A stretch of 64,000 nucleotides of DNA from Micromonospora lupini (lineage in GTDB: Bacteria; Actinomycetota; Actinomycetes; Mycobacteriales; Micromonosporaceae). Below, piece after piece: positions 22,548 through 30,806 of the stretch (position 1 is the stretch's first letter; each line of letters begins with the position of its first letter). Location: assembly GCF_026342015.1 (NCBI RefSeq), contig NZ_JAPENL010000001.1, positions 2,728,001 through 2,792,000 of the forward strand. The letters are read 5' to 3'. A program made the translations under genes and the position numbers. Below the pieces are notes generated by a model, which was not told the origin of the DNA, made no database searches, and saw only the letters and a program-made list of their open reading frames with translations.

Positions 22548-22805
22548 ATGGGACTGGCCCGAGAGTTGACGATGGGAACCCGCAGGACCCGCGCCCGGGT
22601 CGGATTCACCGGCGACTTCACCACCCTCCGGAGGCTGACCGCCGCGACGGCCCCGGACGTGGCCGAGTTCCGGGCCACCATCGAGCGCGTGGCCGCGACA
22701 CCGACGCGCCTGCGGTTCGCCGAGGGCGCGGCGTACAACGCGGCGTGCAAGCGGTTCCGGGAGTTGACGGGCGAGAAGATCGGCCCCGAAACCGGCACCT
22801 ACTGA
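22548..22805 (+). CDS. hypothetical protein
   Basis: An 85-residue protein from ATG 22548 with GGAGG 6 bases upstream; a GTG at 22500 overlapping the previous stop would add 16 residues. Basic N-terminal half and a helical C-terminus. It sits directly behind the ParB/methyltransferase gene and ahead of a terminator, so it may be co-expressed with it. Confidence 0.55.
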   Translation: MGLARELTMGTRRTRARVGFTGDFTTLRRLTAATAPDVAEFRATIERVAATPTRLRFAEGAAYNAACKRFRELTGEKIGPETGTY

Positions 22806-22820
22806 CCGCCGCCACACGAT

Positions 22821-22851
22821 CGGCCCCGCACCCGGGAGGGTGACGGGGCCG
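22821..22851 (+). terminator. hairpin terminator
   Basis: CGGCCCCG and CACCC pair with GGGTG and CGGGGCCG (one bulged A, 4-base loop), 15 bases after the preceding stop. No T-run. Confidence 0.65.
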
Positions 22852-22912
22852 TAGTCGTCGGACAGTCGATGGGCCAACCAGTAGGGACCGGCCAACAACG
22901 CCGGGCAGCGGA

Positions 22913-22943
22913 ACGGCCCCGGGGCGTGTGCCGCCGGGGCCGT
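22913..22943 (-). terminator. hairpin terminator of the leftward gene
   Basis: A perfect 10-bp inverted repeat (ACGGCCCCGG with its complement) and 11-base loop lies just beyond the stop of the leftward gene at 22957. It faces the preceding rightward terminator. Confidence 0.6.
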
Positions 22944-22956
22944 CGGGGTTGGGGTG

Positions 22957-23328
22957 TCAGGCTGCGGCGGTCGCTGTGGTCAGGGCGTCGAGCAGGCGCT
23001 TGAACGTCTCGATCTGCTGGAAGCCTGCGTTGAGCTTCGCGCCGGCTTCGGCGGCGTGCTTGGCGTGGGTGGTCAACCACGACGGGTCAAACGCGAGGTC
23101 GTTGCCGGCGAGGTTTGCGATCTGGGTCGTGGTGATGCTGGCGATCTGGGTGAGCGCTTTGTTGGCGTTGCGCTCGGCGGACTCCATGGACCACAGGGCG
23201 CTTTGGATCATGTAGACGCACTGGCCGATGGGGCTTGCGTCGCCGTGGGTGGTCTGGAGTTCGTACATCGTCTTGGTGTCGACGCCGAGTTGGGTCTTGA
23301 TGCTGTCGGTGTACGGCGTGCGGCTCAT
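22957..23328 (-). CDS. hypothetical helical protein, leftward
   Basis: A 123-residue product; ATG 23328 was chosen because it follows a GGGGG stretch, and an upstream start would add only four residues. Predicted all-helical, with a repeated pattern of small residues and two Trp-containing segments (SALWSMESAERNANKAL, DPSWLTTHAKHAAEAGAKL). No family is recognised. Isolated orientation and its own operator-like upstream region suggest separate regulation, perhaps in the lysogenic state. Confidence 0.65.
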   Translation of the reverse strand: MSRTPYTDSIKTQLGVDTKTMYELQTTHGDASPIGQCVYMIQSALWSMESAERNANKALTQIASITTTQIANLAGNDLAFDPSWLTTHAKHAAEAGAKLNAGFQQIETFKRLLDALTTATAAA

Positions 23329-23346
23329 GACTACCCCCAAGAAGAA

Positions 23347-23379
23347 ACTTGCTAGCCCTTACAACTATCAAGTTATACG
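23347..23379. promoter_or_regulatory. operator/promoter region before the late genes
   Basis: ACTTGCTA (23347-23354) and TATCAAGT (23366-23373) form an 8-bp inverted repeat with one mismatch. TTGCTA (23349) and TATACG (23374-23379), 19 bases apart, are candidate -35 and -10 boxes for the rightward terminase genes; the same TATACG box occurs in the 18343 promoter. The 40-base stretch is strikingly AT-rich for this genome. Confidence 0.45.
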
Positions 23380-23423
23380 ACGGGGCCACCCACGGCACCC
23401 AAACACGCAGAAGGACCCGCGCC

Positions 23424-23870
23424 ATGCCGGCATCCCGCGCCCAACGCGCCGCCACCGCCGAACGCCGAGGCAAGGCCGTAGCGATGCGCCTCGCCGGCCT
23501 CGACTACCAGACCATCGCCGACCGCCTCGGCTACGCCGACCGGGCCGCCGCCCACAAGGACATCACCCGCGCCCTCGAATCCAACGTGGCCGAGATGCAC
23601 CGCAACGCCGACGTCCTCCGGCAGGAGGAGCTGGACCGGCTCAACCGGCTGCAGGCCGGCCTGTGGCCCACTGCGGCAGCGGGTGACCCGAAGGCCGTCA
23701 CCGCCGTCCTCGGGATCATCGACCGGCGGTGCAAGCTCCTCGGCCTCGACGCCCCGGTTCGGCACGAGGTGGTGACCCTGGATGCCATCGACAACGCGAT
23801 CCAGGAACTCGCCGCAGAGCTTGGCCGAGATCAAGTTGGAGAAGCTGCTTCAGCTCCGGCACCTGCATGA
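23424..23870 (+). CDS. terminase small subunit-like DNA-binding protein
   Basis: A 148-residue protein. The N-terminal 55 residues form a helix-turn-helix (GKAVAMRLAGLDYQTIADRL then AHKDITRALE), followed by long helices, the layout of small terminases, which bind pac/cos DNA as oligomeric rings. It directly precedes and overlaps the large subunit gene, the standard order. The sequence alone does not fix the packaging mode. Confidence 0.75.
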   Translation: MPASRAQRAATAERRGKAVAMRLAGLDYQTIADRLGYADRAAAHKDITRALESNVAEMHRNADVLRQEELDRLNRLQAGLWPTAAAGDPKAVTAVLGIIDRRCKLLGLDAPVRHEVVTLDAIDNAIQELAAELGRDQVGEAASAPAPA

Positions 23871-25341
23871 GCTGAAAGCCGAACGGGACCGCCACCAGGC
23901 GATGAACCGGCCCCGCCGGTGGACGTCACCCCTGGACCTGGCGTGCGCCCTCGACCTGACCATGGTCCGCACTCCCGCCCTGGAAGCCATCAACCACGGC
24001 CTCGTCGACCTGGCCGAGGGTCGCCTACCGGGCAACAAGCTGGCCGTGTTCATGCCCCCGCAGGAGGGCAAGTCAACGCTCTGCTCGTACTGGCACTGCC
24101 TGTGGCTCCTCGCCGACGTCAACGCCGACCTGCGGATCATCGACGTCTCGTACTCCGACGAGATGGCCCGCCGGTGGGGCGCCGACGTCAAGCAGGCCGT
24201 GGAGACGTACACCGGCGACGAAGGCACCACCGACCTCGGTATCCGATTGCGGGCCGACTCGCGGGCCGCTGGGCGGTGGCAGGTCGCCGGCCGGCGCGGC
24301 GGCATCTACTGCGCCGGGGTCGGCGGCTCCATCACCGGTAAGCCGGCGGACTACATCGTCGTCGACGACCCGCTCAAGAACATGGAAGAGGCCCAGTCCG
24401 AGGCGTACCGCAAGCGGGTCATGCGGACGTGGCAGTCGGTGCTGGTCCCGCGCATGGGGCCGAACACCCGCGTGGTGTGGATCCAGACGCTGTGGCATGA
24501 GGCCGAGCCGATCCAGGACATCACCGGCGGGGACAACGCCGGCGACTGGAAGATCATCAGGATTCCGGCGATCGCCGACCGACCCAACGATCCCCTCGGC
24601 CGGAAGGTCGGCGAGCCGATGGTGTCCGCCCGCGGCGCGCGGGACTGGGCGAAGATCCGCCGCATCGTCGGCGCGTACACGTTCTCCGCCCTGTACCAGC
24701 AGTCCCCCACCCCCGCTGAGGGCAACCTGTTCAAACGGCTGTGGTGGCGCTATTGGACCCCCTACGGCACCAAGCTCACCCTCGGGCAACGCACCTACGA
24801 CCTGCGGGACTGCTGGCGGTTCGCCACCGTCGACCTCGCCGCCTCCACCAAGGCATCCGCCGACTGGACGGTCATCTCCGCGTGGGCGCGCACCATCGCC
24901 GGGGACCTCGTCCTCCTCGACCGGGTACGCGCCCACATCTCCGAGAACGACCACTTCAAGTCGGCCCGCCCGCTGGTCGAGCGGTGGCAGCTCGACACCC
25001 TGTTCGTGGAGGCCACCCAGCACGGGCTCACGCTGACCCGTGAGGCCGCGAACAACCTGATCCCCATCACCCCGGTCACGGCCGAGACGGACAAGCTGTC
25101 CCGCGCCCTGCCCGCCTCCCGGTGGGTGGAGGGCGGCCGGGTGTGGCTGCCCGCCGGGGCGACCTGGTTGGACGACTGGGTCAACGAGCACGCCGGCTTC
25201 CCGAATGCGTCGCACGACGACCAGGTGGACACCCTCGCCTACGCGGTGCGGGTCGCGATCACACAGTCCGCCCCCGGACCGGCCCAACCGCCGGCCCAAC
25301 CGCCGGCCGGCGAGGTCGACTGGAACAACGAACCGCTGTAG
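23782..25341 (+). CDS. terminase large subunit
   Basis: A 519-residue packaging motor. The ATPase domain has Walker A PPQEGKST (K97) and Walker B YIVVDDP (D195-D196); the RNase H-like nuclease has FATVDLAAS (first Asp), FVEATQHG in the middle and SHDDQVDTLAYA near the C-terminus. ATG 23782 has a GAGGTGG upstream but overlaps the small subunit gene by 89 bases; an in-frame TTG at 23821 is an alternative start. The last 25 residues are Pro/Ala-rich. Confidence 0.95.
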   Translation: MPSTTRSRNSPQSLAEIKLEKLLQLRHLHELKAERDRHQAMNRPRRWTSPLDLACALDLTMVRTPALEAINHGLVDLAEGRLPGNKLAVFMPPQEGKSTLCSYWHCLWLLADVNADLRIIDVSYSDEMARRWGADVKQAVETYTGDEGTTDLGIRLRADSRAAGRWQVAGRRGGIYCAGVGGSITGKPADYIVVDDPLKNMEEAQSEAYRKRVMRTWQSVLVPRMGPNTRVVWIQTLWHEAEPIQDITGGDNAGDWKIIRIPAIADRPNDPLGRKVGEPMVSARGARDWAKIRRIVGAYTFSALYQQSPTPAEGNLFKRLWWRYWTPYGTKLTLGQRTYDLRDCWRFATVDLAASTKASADWTVISAWARTIAGDLVLLDRVRAHISENDHFKSARPLVERWQLDTLFVEATQHGLTLTREAANNLIPITPVTAETDKLSRALPASRWVEGGRVWLPAGATWLDDWVNEHAGFPNASHDDQVDTLAYAVRVAITQSAPGPAQPPAQPPAGEVDWNNEPL

Positions 25342-25358
25342 CAGGACGGGGGCACCCG

Positions 25359-27428
25359 TTGACTGCCCCCACCTCGCTCGTCGGCATGGTCGACGACAAC
25401 CAGTACGGCACGATCGTCACCGACGTCTACGAGCACATCCCGAACCTGCTGTACCCGGCCAGCGTTCCGGTGTACGCGGAGATGCGCCGCGACCCCCGCC
25501 TGACGTCGATCCTCGACGGGTACGGGTTGCAGGTTCGCCGCGCTCAGTGGCAGCTCGACGGCGCCGGATGTCGGCCCGAGGTGACCCAGTTCGTCGCCGA
25601 CTGCTTGGGACTGCCGATCGCCGGGGCAGACAAGCCGGGGTCGGCTCGCCGCCGGGGCGTGTCGTGGAACGACCACCTCCGCTCGGCGCTCCTGTCGCAG
25701 GTGTGGGGTCACTACGCGTTCGAGATGGAAGCGACCATCGTCGACGGGCGGGCCCGGTTGACGACGCTGGCCGAGCGCATCCCCGCGACGGTGACCGCGA
25801 TCCACGCCAACCCGCGCACCGGCGCGCTGCTGGGCATCGACCAGCAGATCACCACCCGGCAGCCGTCGCCGCAGATCACGGCAGACCGGCTCGTCTTCTA
25901 CAGCCGCAGCCGGGAGGGTTCCGGCTGGCAGGGCACGTCGTTGTTGCGGCCGGCGTACGGCCCGTGGCTGATCAAGCGGGAGATGATGCGCGTCAACGCC
26001 ATCTCCAACCGGCGTTGGGGTGCCGGCGTGCCCGTGGCCGAAGCCCTGCCCGGCACCAACCCGTCCCCGGGCCAGTTGGCCGAGGCACAGCGCATGGCGT
26101 CCGCCGCCCGCGCCGGGGACCAAGCCGGCGCCGCAGTGCCGCCCGGCTTCACCCTGAAGATCGTCGGGCTCAGCGGCTCGATCCCCGACACCCTCGGCTT
26201 CATCCGCTTCCTCAACCAGGAAATGGCCGGCTCCGTCCTGATGTCGCACCTGGACCTGGGCACCAGCGAATCGGGCTCCCGCGCCCTCGGTACCGCGTTC
26301 ATCGACTCGTGGACCCTGGCGTTGGAGTCGGAAGCGGAAGCGATCGCCGACACCGCCACCAGGCAGGCCGTCGTCCCCGTTGTCGATTGGAACTGGGGCG
26401 ACGACGAGCCGGCGCCGCGCATCGTGGTGTCCGGTGTCGGTTCGCGCCGCGAGGTCACCGCCGAATCGCTGCAACTCCTCCTCACCTCCGGTGCGCTCGC
26501 AGCTGACCCGAAGTTGGAGGCGTGGGTACGCCGCGAGTATCGGCTACCCGAACGCGACCCGGACGCCCCCCGCCCGCTGCCTGCCGGCCCGCCGGCCCGT
26601 GTCCCCGACCGGCCGCCGGTCGAGGACGAAGAAGCCCCGGGGGGCGGCGTCGGCGAGCGGGTCGCCGCCGCCGCCCCACCGGTCAACGTCAACCCCGCCC
26701 AGCTCGACGCCGAGTACCGGCAGGCGGTCACCGACATGACCGCCCGGTGGGAGAAGAAGGCCGGCCCGCTGGTCGGCGCCCTCGCCGCTGCGGTGGCCGC
26801 CGAGGCTGCGGGTGGGGCGCTTGCCGGCCTCGCCCTACTGGCGGTCCCGCCGGCAACGACGGCCGCACTCCTGAAGGTCGTCACGGACGGCATGGTGGCC
26901 GTGGCCCGCAAGGCTGCCCGCGCCACCGCTGCCGAGGTGCGGCCCATCGCCCGGGTGTCCCCCACCCTGACGCCGGCGACCCTCGACCGGATCGCCGGCA
27001 CGGCCAGCGCGGTCACTGACCTGATCGTGGCCGGCTACCGGTCGGCCGCTACCCGGGTTGCCCTGCACCAGTCCGGCGGAACCCCCGACGTGGAGTCGGT
27101 CCGGAAGGCGGTCGCCGCCGCCCTCACCGACGTGTCCAAGGCGAAGGACTCCGGCCTGATCGCGGGGAACCTCGCCCAGGCCGCCGGCACCGCGCAGGGC
27201 GCCGCGCGGGAGCAGGTGTTCGGGGAGCTGCCCGACGGCGTCCGCTTCCGGGCGTTGGAGATCAACGACCGGAATCAGTGCCGGCCGTGCCGGAAGGTCG
27301 ACGGCCGCGAGTACCCGACGCTCGACGCGGCCCTCGACGACTACCCGGCCGGCACCTACCGGGACTGCCTCGGTGGGCACCGCTGCCGCGGCTTCTTCTA
27401 CGCCTTCACCGACGACGAAGGCGAGTAG
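25359..27428 (+). CDS. portal protein (DUF935-like) fused to MuF-like head morphogenesis domain
   Basis: A 689-residue protein. Residues 1 to about 420 match Mu gp29/DUF935 portals (VLFYSRSREGSGWQGTSLL-type block, KREMMRVNAISNRRWG). After a Pro-rich linker, the C-terminal 250 residues are helical and end in a small domain with CRPCRKVDGREYPTLDAAL and CLGGHRCRGF, the Cys-containing MuF/gpF ending. Usually these are two genes. TTG 25359 is chosen because GGACGGGGG lies at the right distance; ATG 25386 lacks a binding site. Confidence 0.85.
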   Translation: MTAPTSLVGMVDDNQYGTIVTDVYEHIPNLLYPASVPVYAEMRRDPRLTSILDGYGLQVRRAQWQLDGAGCRPEVTQFVADCLGLPIAGADKPGSARRRGVSWNDHLRSALLSQVWGHYAFEMEATIVDGRARLTTLAERIPATVTAIHANPRTGALLGIDQQITTRQPSPQITADRLVFYSRSREGSGWQGTSLLRPAYGPWLIKREMMRVNAISNRRWGAGVPVAEALPGTNPSPGQLAEAQRMASAARAGDQAGAAVPPGFTLKIVGLSGSIPDTLGFIRFLNQEMAGSVLMSHLDLGTSESGSRALGTAFIDSWTLALESEAEAIADTATRQAVVPVVDWNWGDDEPAPRIVVSGVGSRREVTAESLQLLLTSGALAADPKLEAWVRREYRLPERDPDAPRPLPAGPPARVPDRPPVEDEEAPGGGVGERVAAAAPPVNVNPAQLDAEYRQAVTDMTARWEKKAGPLVGALAAAVAAEAAGGALAGLALLAVPPATTAALLKVVTDGMVAVARKAARATAAEVRPIARVSPTLTPATLDRIAGTASAVTDLIVAGYRSAATRVALHQSGGTPDVESVRKAVAAALTDVSKAKDSGLIAGNLAQAAGTAQGAAREQVFGELPDGVRFRALEINDRNQCRPCRKVDGREYPTLDAALDDYPAGTYRDCLGGHRCRGFFYAFTDDEGE

Positions 27429-27430
27429 CG

Positions 27431-27673
27431 GTGGCCCGGGTCGAGATCACCACGGCCGGGCACACCATCTCGGTCGACGCCGATGGCCCCCTGGACCAGG
27501 TGGCCGGCAAAGCCCTCTACCTGTGGGAACGCACCCGCGATCCGAACCTGGTCCGCGCGTACCCGACCGGTTTCGCACCGGTCCTCGAACGCTCCGACGG
27601 CCCGTCCTACGTCAGTAGCCACGGCGTCGACCTCTGCCATCCCGACACCCAGAAAGGACGGGATGGCCAGTGA
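27431..27673 (+). CDS. hypothetical protein
   Basis: An 80-residue product from GTG 27431, 2 bases after the portal gene stop. The N-terminal half is beta (VEITTAGHTISVDADGP), followed by a short helix with WERTRDP. It lies within the head gene cluster; role unknown. Confidence 0.55.
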   Translation: MARVEITTAGHTISVDADGPLDQVAGKALYLWERTRDPNLVRAYPTGFAPVLERSDGPSYVSSHGVDLCHPDTQKGRDGQ

Positions 27674-27966
27674 AGCCAACCGTCGCCCGCGCCGTCCACT
27701 ACGTCGCCCGGGGAAGCGCCGACGGGAAGTTCCCGCCGGCCTGCCGCGCCGCGATCGTCACCGAAGTCGGCTCCGACGGCCGGGTCGGTGTCGCCGTCCT
27801 CAACCCGACCGGCGTGTTCTTCCACCCGCTCGCCGACGGTGGCCTCGAACGCCACGACGGTGACTTCTCCGACACCCCCGGCGCACCCACCGTCCCTTCG
27901 TACCCGGGCGGCACCTGGCACTGGCCGCGGCCGGCGGAGACCGGCGGTTGCGACGGCACACGGTGA
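27670..27966 (+). CDS. hypothetical protein
   Basis: A 98-residue product from GTG in a GTGA overlap. It contains GVAVLNPTGVFFHPL and ends with a TWHWPRP motif that recurs in actinophage proteins of unknown function located near terminase/portal genes. Confidence 0.6.
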   Translation: MKPTVARAVHYVARGSADGKFPPACRAAIVTEVGSDGRVGVAVLNPTGVFFHPLADGGLERHDGDFSDTPGAPTVPSYPGGTWHWPRPAETGGCDGTR

Positions 27967-27982
27967 CCGGGAGGTGGTGACC

Positions 27983-30286
27983 ATGCCCGACACGGCTCCC
28001 CTCTCCCGCCGCGACGGCGTCGAACTGGTCCGCACCGGCCGTTGGGACATCTCCACCGGCCAGTGGACCGCCGCACGAGAAGACCTGACCGCCGCAGTGG
28101 CCGCCCTGTCCTGCCCGGCCGTCCAGAAGCCCATCGTCAAGATCGGCCACACCGATCGCCGGTTCACTCCCGGCGATGGGGAACCGGCTATCGGCTGGTA
28201 CGAGAACCTGCGCATCACCGACGGTGGCCACACCCTCATCGCCGATCAGGTCGCCCCCTCCTGGCTGACCGACGTGCAGGCCGCCGCTTGGCCCAATCGT
28301 TCCGTCGAGGGCTCCTACAACAAGCGGTGCGGGCTCGGCCACACCCACCCGTTCGTCCTAACCGCAGTGTCGCTGCTCGGCGTTACCCCGCCCGGGGTGT
28401 CGACCCTGACCCCGCTCAACAGCCTCGCCGACGTGAAGACCCTCTTCGGGCTCGCCGCATCGGACGCCGCACCGGACGCGGGTGAGGTCCGGATCGCCGC
28501 GTCGGTGCCGGGCGACCTGACTCTGCACGTCGACGCCGCCGAGCAGACCGTGCACACGGGGGCGATGGTCGCACTCATCCCCACCGCCGCTGACGCCGCC
28601 CGGCTGGCGGTCGAGGGTGGGGAGCCCGTCGACGAGCTGCACGTCACCCTCCTGTACCTCGGTGAGGCCGCAGAGTTCAGCCCGAAGGCCAAGGCCGCGG
28701 TCATCGACGCGGTGCGCCGCGCCACCGGCGACGTCCCCACGATCGACGCGCACGCGCACGCGTTCGCGGTGTCGGTGTTCAACCCGCCCGGGTCCGCCAG
28801 CCCGGATGGCCGCGACCGGGACACCTGCCTGGTCCTGGGCATCTCCGGTGACGACCTCGGATACGCGCAGGCAGTCACCGCCGCAGCAGCGCAGGTCACG
28901 GCGCTTCAGTTCTCCGTGGAACTGCCGGAGAACCACAAGCCGTGGGTGCCGCACCTGACCCTCACGTACACCGACGACCTGTCGCAGATCCCCGCGCTGG
29001 CCGCCCGGACCGGACCAGTCGTGTTCGACCGGGTCCGCATCGCATTCGCTGGCGAACGCGTCGACATCCCGCTCACCGCCGTCGACCTGGCCGACATCTA
29101 CGGCCACGCCGACCCGGTCGCCGCCGCAGCAGCCGACACCGAGAGCAACCAGCTCAAGCGGTACTGGCTGCACGGCGAGGGCCTGAAGAAGTGGGCGACG
29201 TCCCCGCACCCGTGGACCGCCCTGTACCGGCACCTGAAAAAGCACGTCGACAGCGAGCGGGCCAAGCGCATCGCGTCCGAGTGGTTCCACGAGCACTTCG
29301 GCTACTGGCCGGGCTCCAAGGAGCACCGCGCCTCCGCTGACCTGCCAGGAGAGGACACCATGCCCAACCCGACCCCCAGCCTGGTCGAGCGGATCCACAG
29401 CGCGTGGAACGCGGCCGGGCAGCCCGAGCAGCAGTGGATCGTCGAGGCCGCCCCTGACGAGGTGATCGTCATGGACAACACGGACCGGTCGCTGGTGCGG
29501 GTGCCGGTGACTGTGGCCGGCGACAGCATCGAGTTCGGCGCCCCGCAGCGGGTCCGGCCGGCGTACGTGCCCGCCGATGACCAGGTGGCCGCCGCGCGGA
29601 TGGTGTTCGCCTCGGCCGAGGAGTCCCGGCCCCCCGCCCTGGAGCAGCCGCCGCACGACCGAGGCGGCAACTGGCCGCCCGGCGAGCCGGCCACCGCGCC
29701 CGTCCTCAGCCCCGCCGAGGGCGAGGCCGCCCCCGCCGAGCCCGCCCCCGGCGAGCCGGCCCCCACTCCCCCGGCCGCCGAGCCGGAGCCCAACCCCACC
29801 GATCCGAAGGAGGACCCCGTGTCCACCCTGAGCACCGACGTGCGCTCGCGGCTCGGCCTGCCCGCGACCGCCGACGACGCCGCCGTTCTGGCCGCGCTCG
29901 ACGGCGTCAAGGCCAAGGCCGACACCGCACCCAACCCGGAGCTGGTCGCCGCGGCCCGCGACGAGATGAAGTCCGAGATCACCCGCCTGTCCGGCGAGCT
30001 GGCCGAGATCCGGGCCGGCGCGGCGAAGACCGCGAAGCAGGCCCTCTTCGACGCTGCGGTGCAGGTCGGCCGCATCAAGCCGGCCGACCGGCCGAAGTGG
30101 GAGGAGCGGTACGACCGCGCCCCCGAGGTCACCGCCGACATCCTCGCGTCCCTCGCGCCGAACACCGAGGTCCCGGTGGCCGCGACCGGCTACACCGGCG
30201 ACGTCGACCAGGCCACCGGCGAGGACGGCTACGACACCCTCGTCGCCGGCATCGACGGCCCGTTCGCCACCACGGGAGGTAACTGA
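27983..30286 (+). CDS. prohead protease/scaffold with embedded 2H phosphoesterase domain
   Basis: A 767-residue polyprotein preceded by GGGAGGTGG. Residues 1 to about 165 resemble Mu gpI-type head maturation proteases (KIGHTDRRF, later NRSVEGSY and a TAVSLLG ending). Residues about 190-375 form a 2H phosphoesterase/LigT-like domain with both catalytic motifs, HVTL at 220-223 and HLTL at 324-327. Next is a KKWATSPHPWTALYRHL region, a long acidic Pro/Ala/Glu linker, and a C-terminal coiled-coil scaffold (from about 615). An enzyme domain between protease and scaffold is unusual; it would be inside the prohead during assembly. Confidence 0.8.
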   Translation: MPDTAPLSRRDGVELVRTGRWDISTGQWTAAREDLTAAVAALSCPAVQKPIVKIGHTDRRFTPGDGEPAIGWYENLRITDGGHTLIADQVAPSWLTDVQAAAWPNRSVEGSYNKRCGLGHTHPFVLTAVSLLGVTPPGVSTLTPLNSLADVKTLFGLAASDAAPDAGEVRIAASVPGDLTLHVDAAEQTVHTGAMVALIPTAADAARLAVEGGEPVDELHVTLLYLGEAAEFSPKAKAAVIDAVRRATGDVPTIDAHAHAFAVSVFNPPGSASPDGRDRDTCLVLGISGDDLGYAQAVTAAAAQVTALQFSVELPENHKPWVPHLTLTYTDDLSQIPALAARTGPVVFDRVRIAFAGERVDIPLTAVDLADIYGHADPVAAAAADTESNQLKRYWLHGEGLKKWATSPHPWTALYRHLKKHVDSERAKRIASEWFHEHFGYWPGSKEHRASADLPGEDTMPNPTPSLVERIHSAWNAAGQPEQQWIVEAAPDEVIVMDNTDRSLVRVPVTVAGDSIEFGAPQRVRPAYVPADDQVAAARMVFASAEESRPPALEQPPHDRGGNWPPGEPATAPVLSPAEGEAAPAEPAPGEPAPTPPAAEPEPNPTDPKEDPVSTLSTDVRSRLGLPATADDAAVLAALDGVKAKADTAPNPELVAAARDEMKSEITRLSGELAEIRAGAAKTAKQALFDAAVQVGRIKPADRPKWEERYDRAPEVTADILASLAPNTEVPVAATGYTGDVDQATGEDGYDTLVAGIDGPFATTGGN

Positions 30287-30288
30287 TC

Positions 30289-30648
30289 ATGGGCGCTTAC
30301 GAGCCGAAGTTCCTGTACAGCGACCAGGCCACCGCGACGTTCTCCGCGAACACCACCGGCGGTCAGACGATCATGGTGACCGGTAACGGCACGGTCGGTC
30401 CGGCCACGGCCGGCAGCCCCGCCTGCGTGGGTACGGCCGCGCATGACGTGGCCGCGAACGCGCGGGGCAGCTTCCACCCCCGAGGCAAGATCCACATCTC
30501 GAAGGCGTCCGGCGCGATCACCGCCGCAGCCCGCGTCGACACCGGCGCCGCCGGCACCGTCGCCTCCGGCACCGCCGGAGTCAACAACGTCGGCATCGCC
30601 CTCACCACGGCCGCAGACACAGCGGACGTGGAGTGGATGGAGATCTGA
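30289..30648 (+). CDS. capsid decoration protein-like
   Basis: A 119-residue Ala/Gly/Thr-rich protein starting 2 bases after the scaffold stop. The pattern TGNGTVGPATAGSPACVGTA followed by a beta-rich region fits DUF2190-like head decoration proteins that stabilise mature capsids. Position between scaffold and major capsid gene agrees. Confidence 0.7.
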   Translation: MGAYEPKFLYSDQATATFSANTTGGQTIMVTGNGTVGPATAGSPACVGTAAHDVAANARGSFHPRGKIHISKASGAITAAARVDTGAAGTVASGTAGVNNVGIALTTAADTADVEWMEI

Positions 30649-30661
30649 CCCACCCCGCCCT

Positions 30662-30695
30662 GACGCCCGCCGGCCACCTCTGACCGGCGGGCGTC
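30662..30695 (+). terminator. hairpin terminator 1 upstream of the capsid gene
   Basis: A perfect 12-bp inverted repeat (GACGCCCGCCGG with its complement) with a 10-base loop, 13 bases after the decoration protein stop. No T-run. Confidence 0.7.
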
Positions 30696-30731
30696 CGCGC
30701 ACCCGCACCACAACCTCACCCGCACACCACC

Positions 30732-30764
30732 AAGGCCCCACGCACTCCGCGTGCCGGGCCTTTT
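30732..30764 (+). terminator. intrinsic terminator 2 upstream of the capsid gene
   Basis: AAGGCCC and CACGC pair with GCGTG and GGGCCTT (small bulge), running into TTTT. It is the second hairpin in 100 bases, so transcription from the scaffold side into the capsid gene should be strongly reduced. Confidence 0.8.
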
Positions 30765-30806
30765 CGTCGTGCCCGCCAGCCGGGCAACTTTGGAAGGACC
30801 ACCCGA

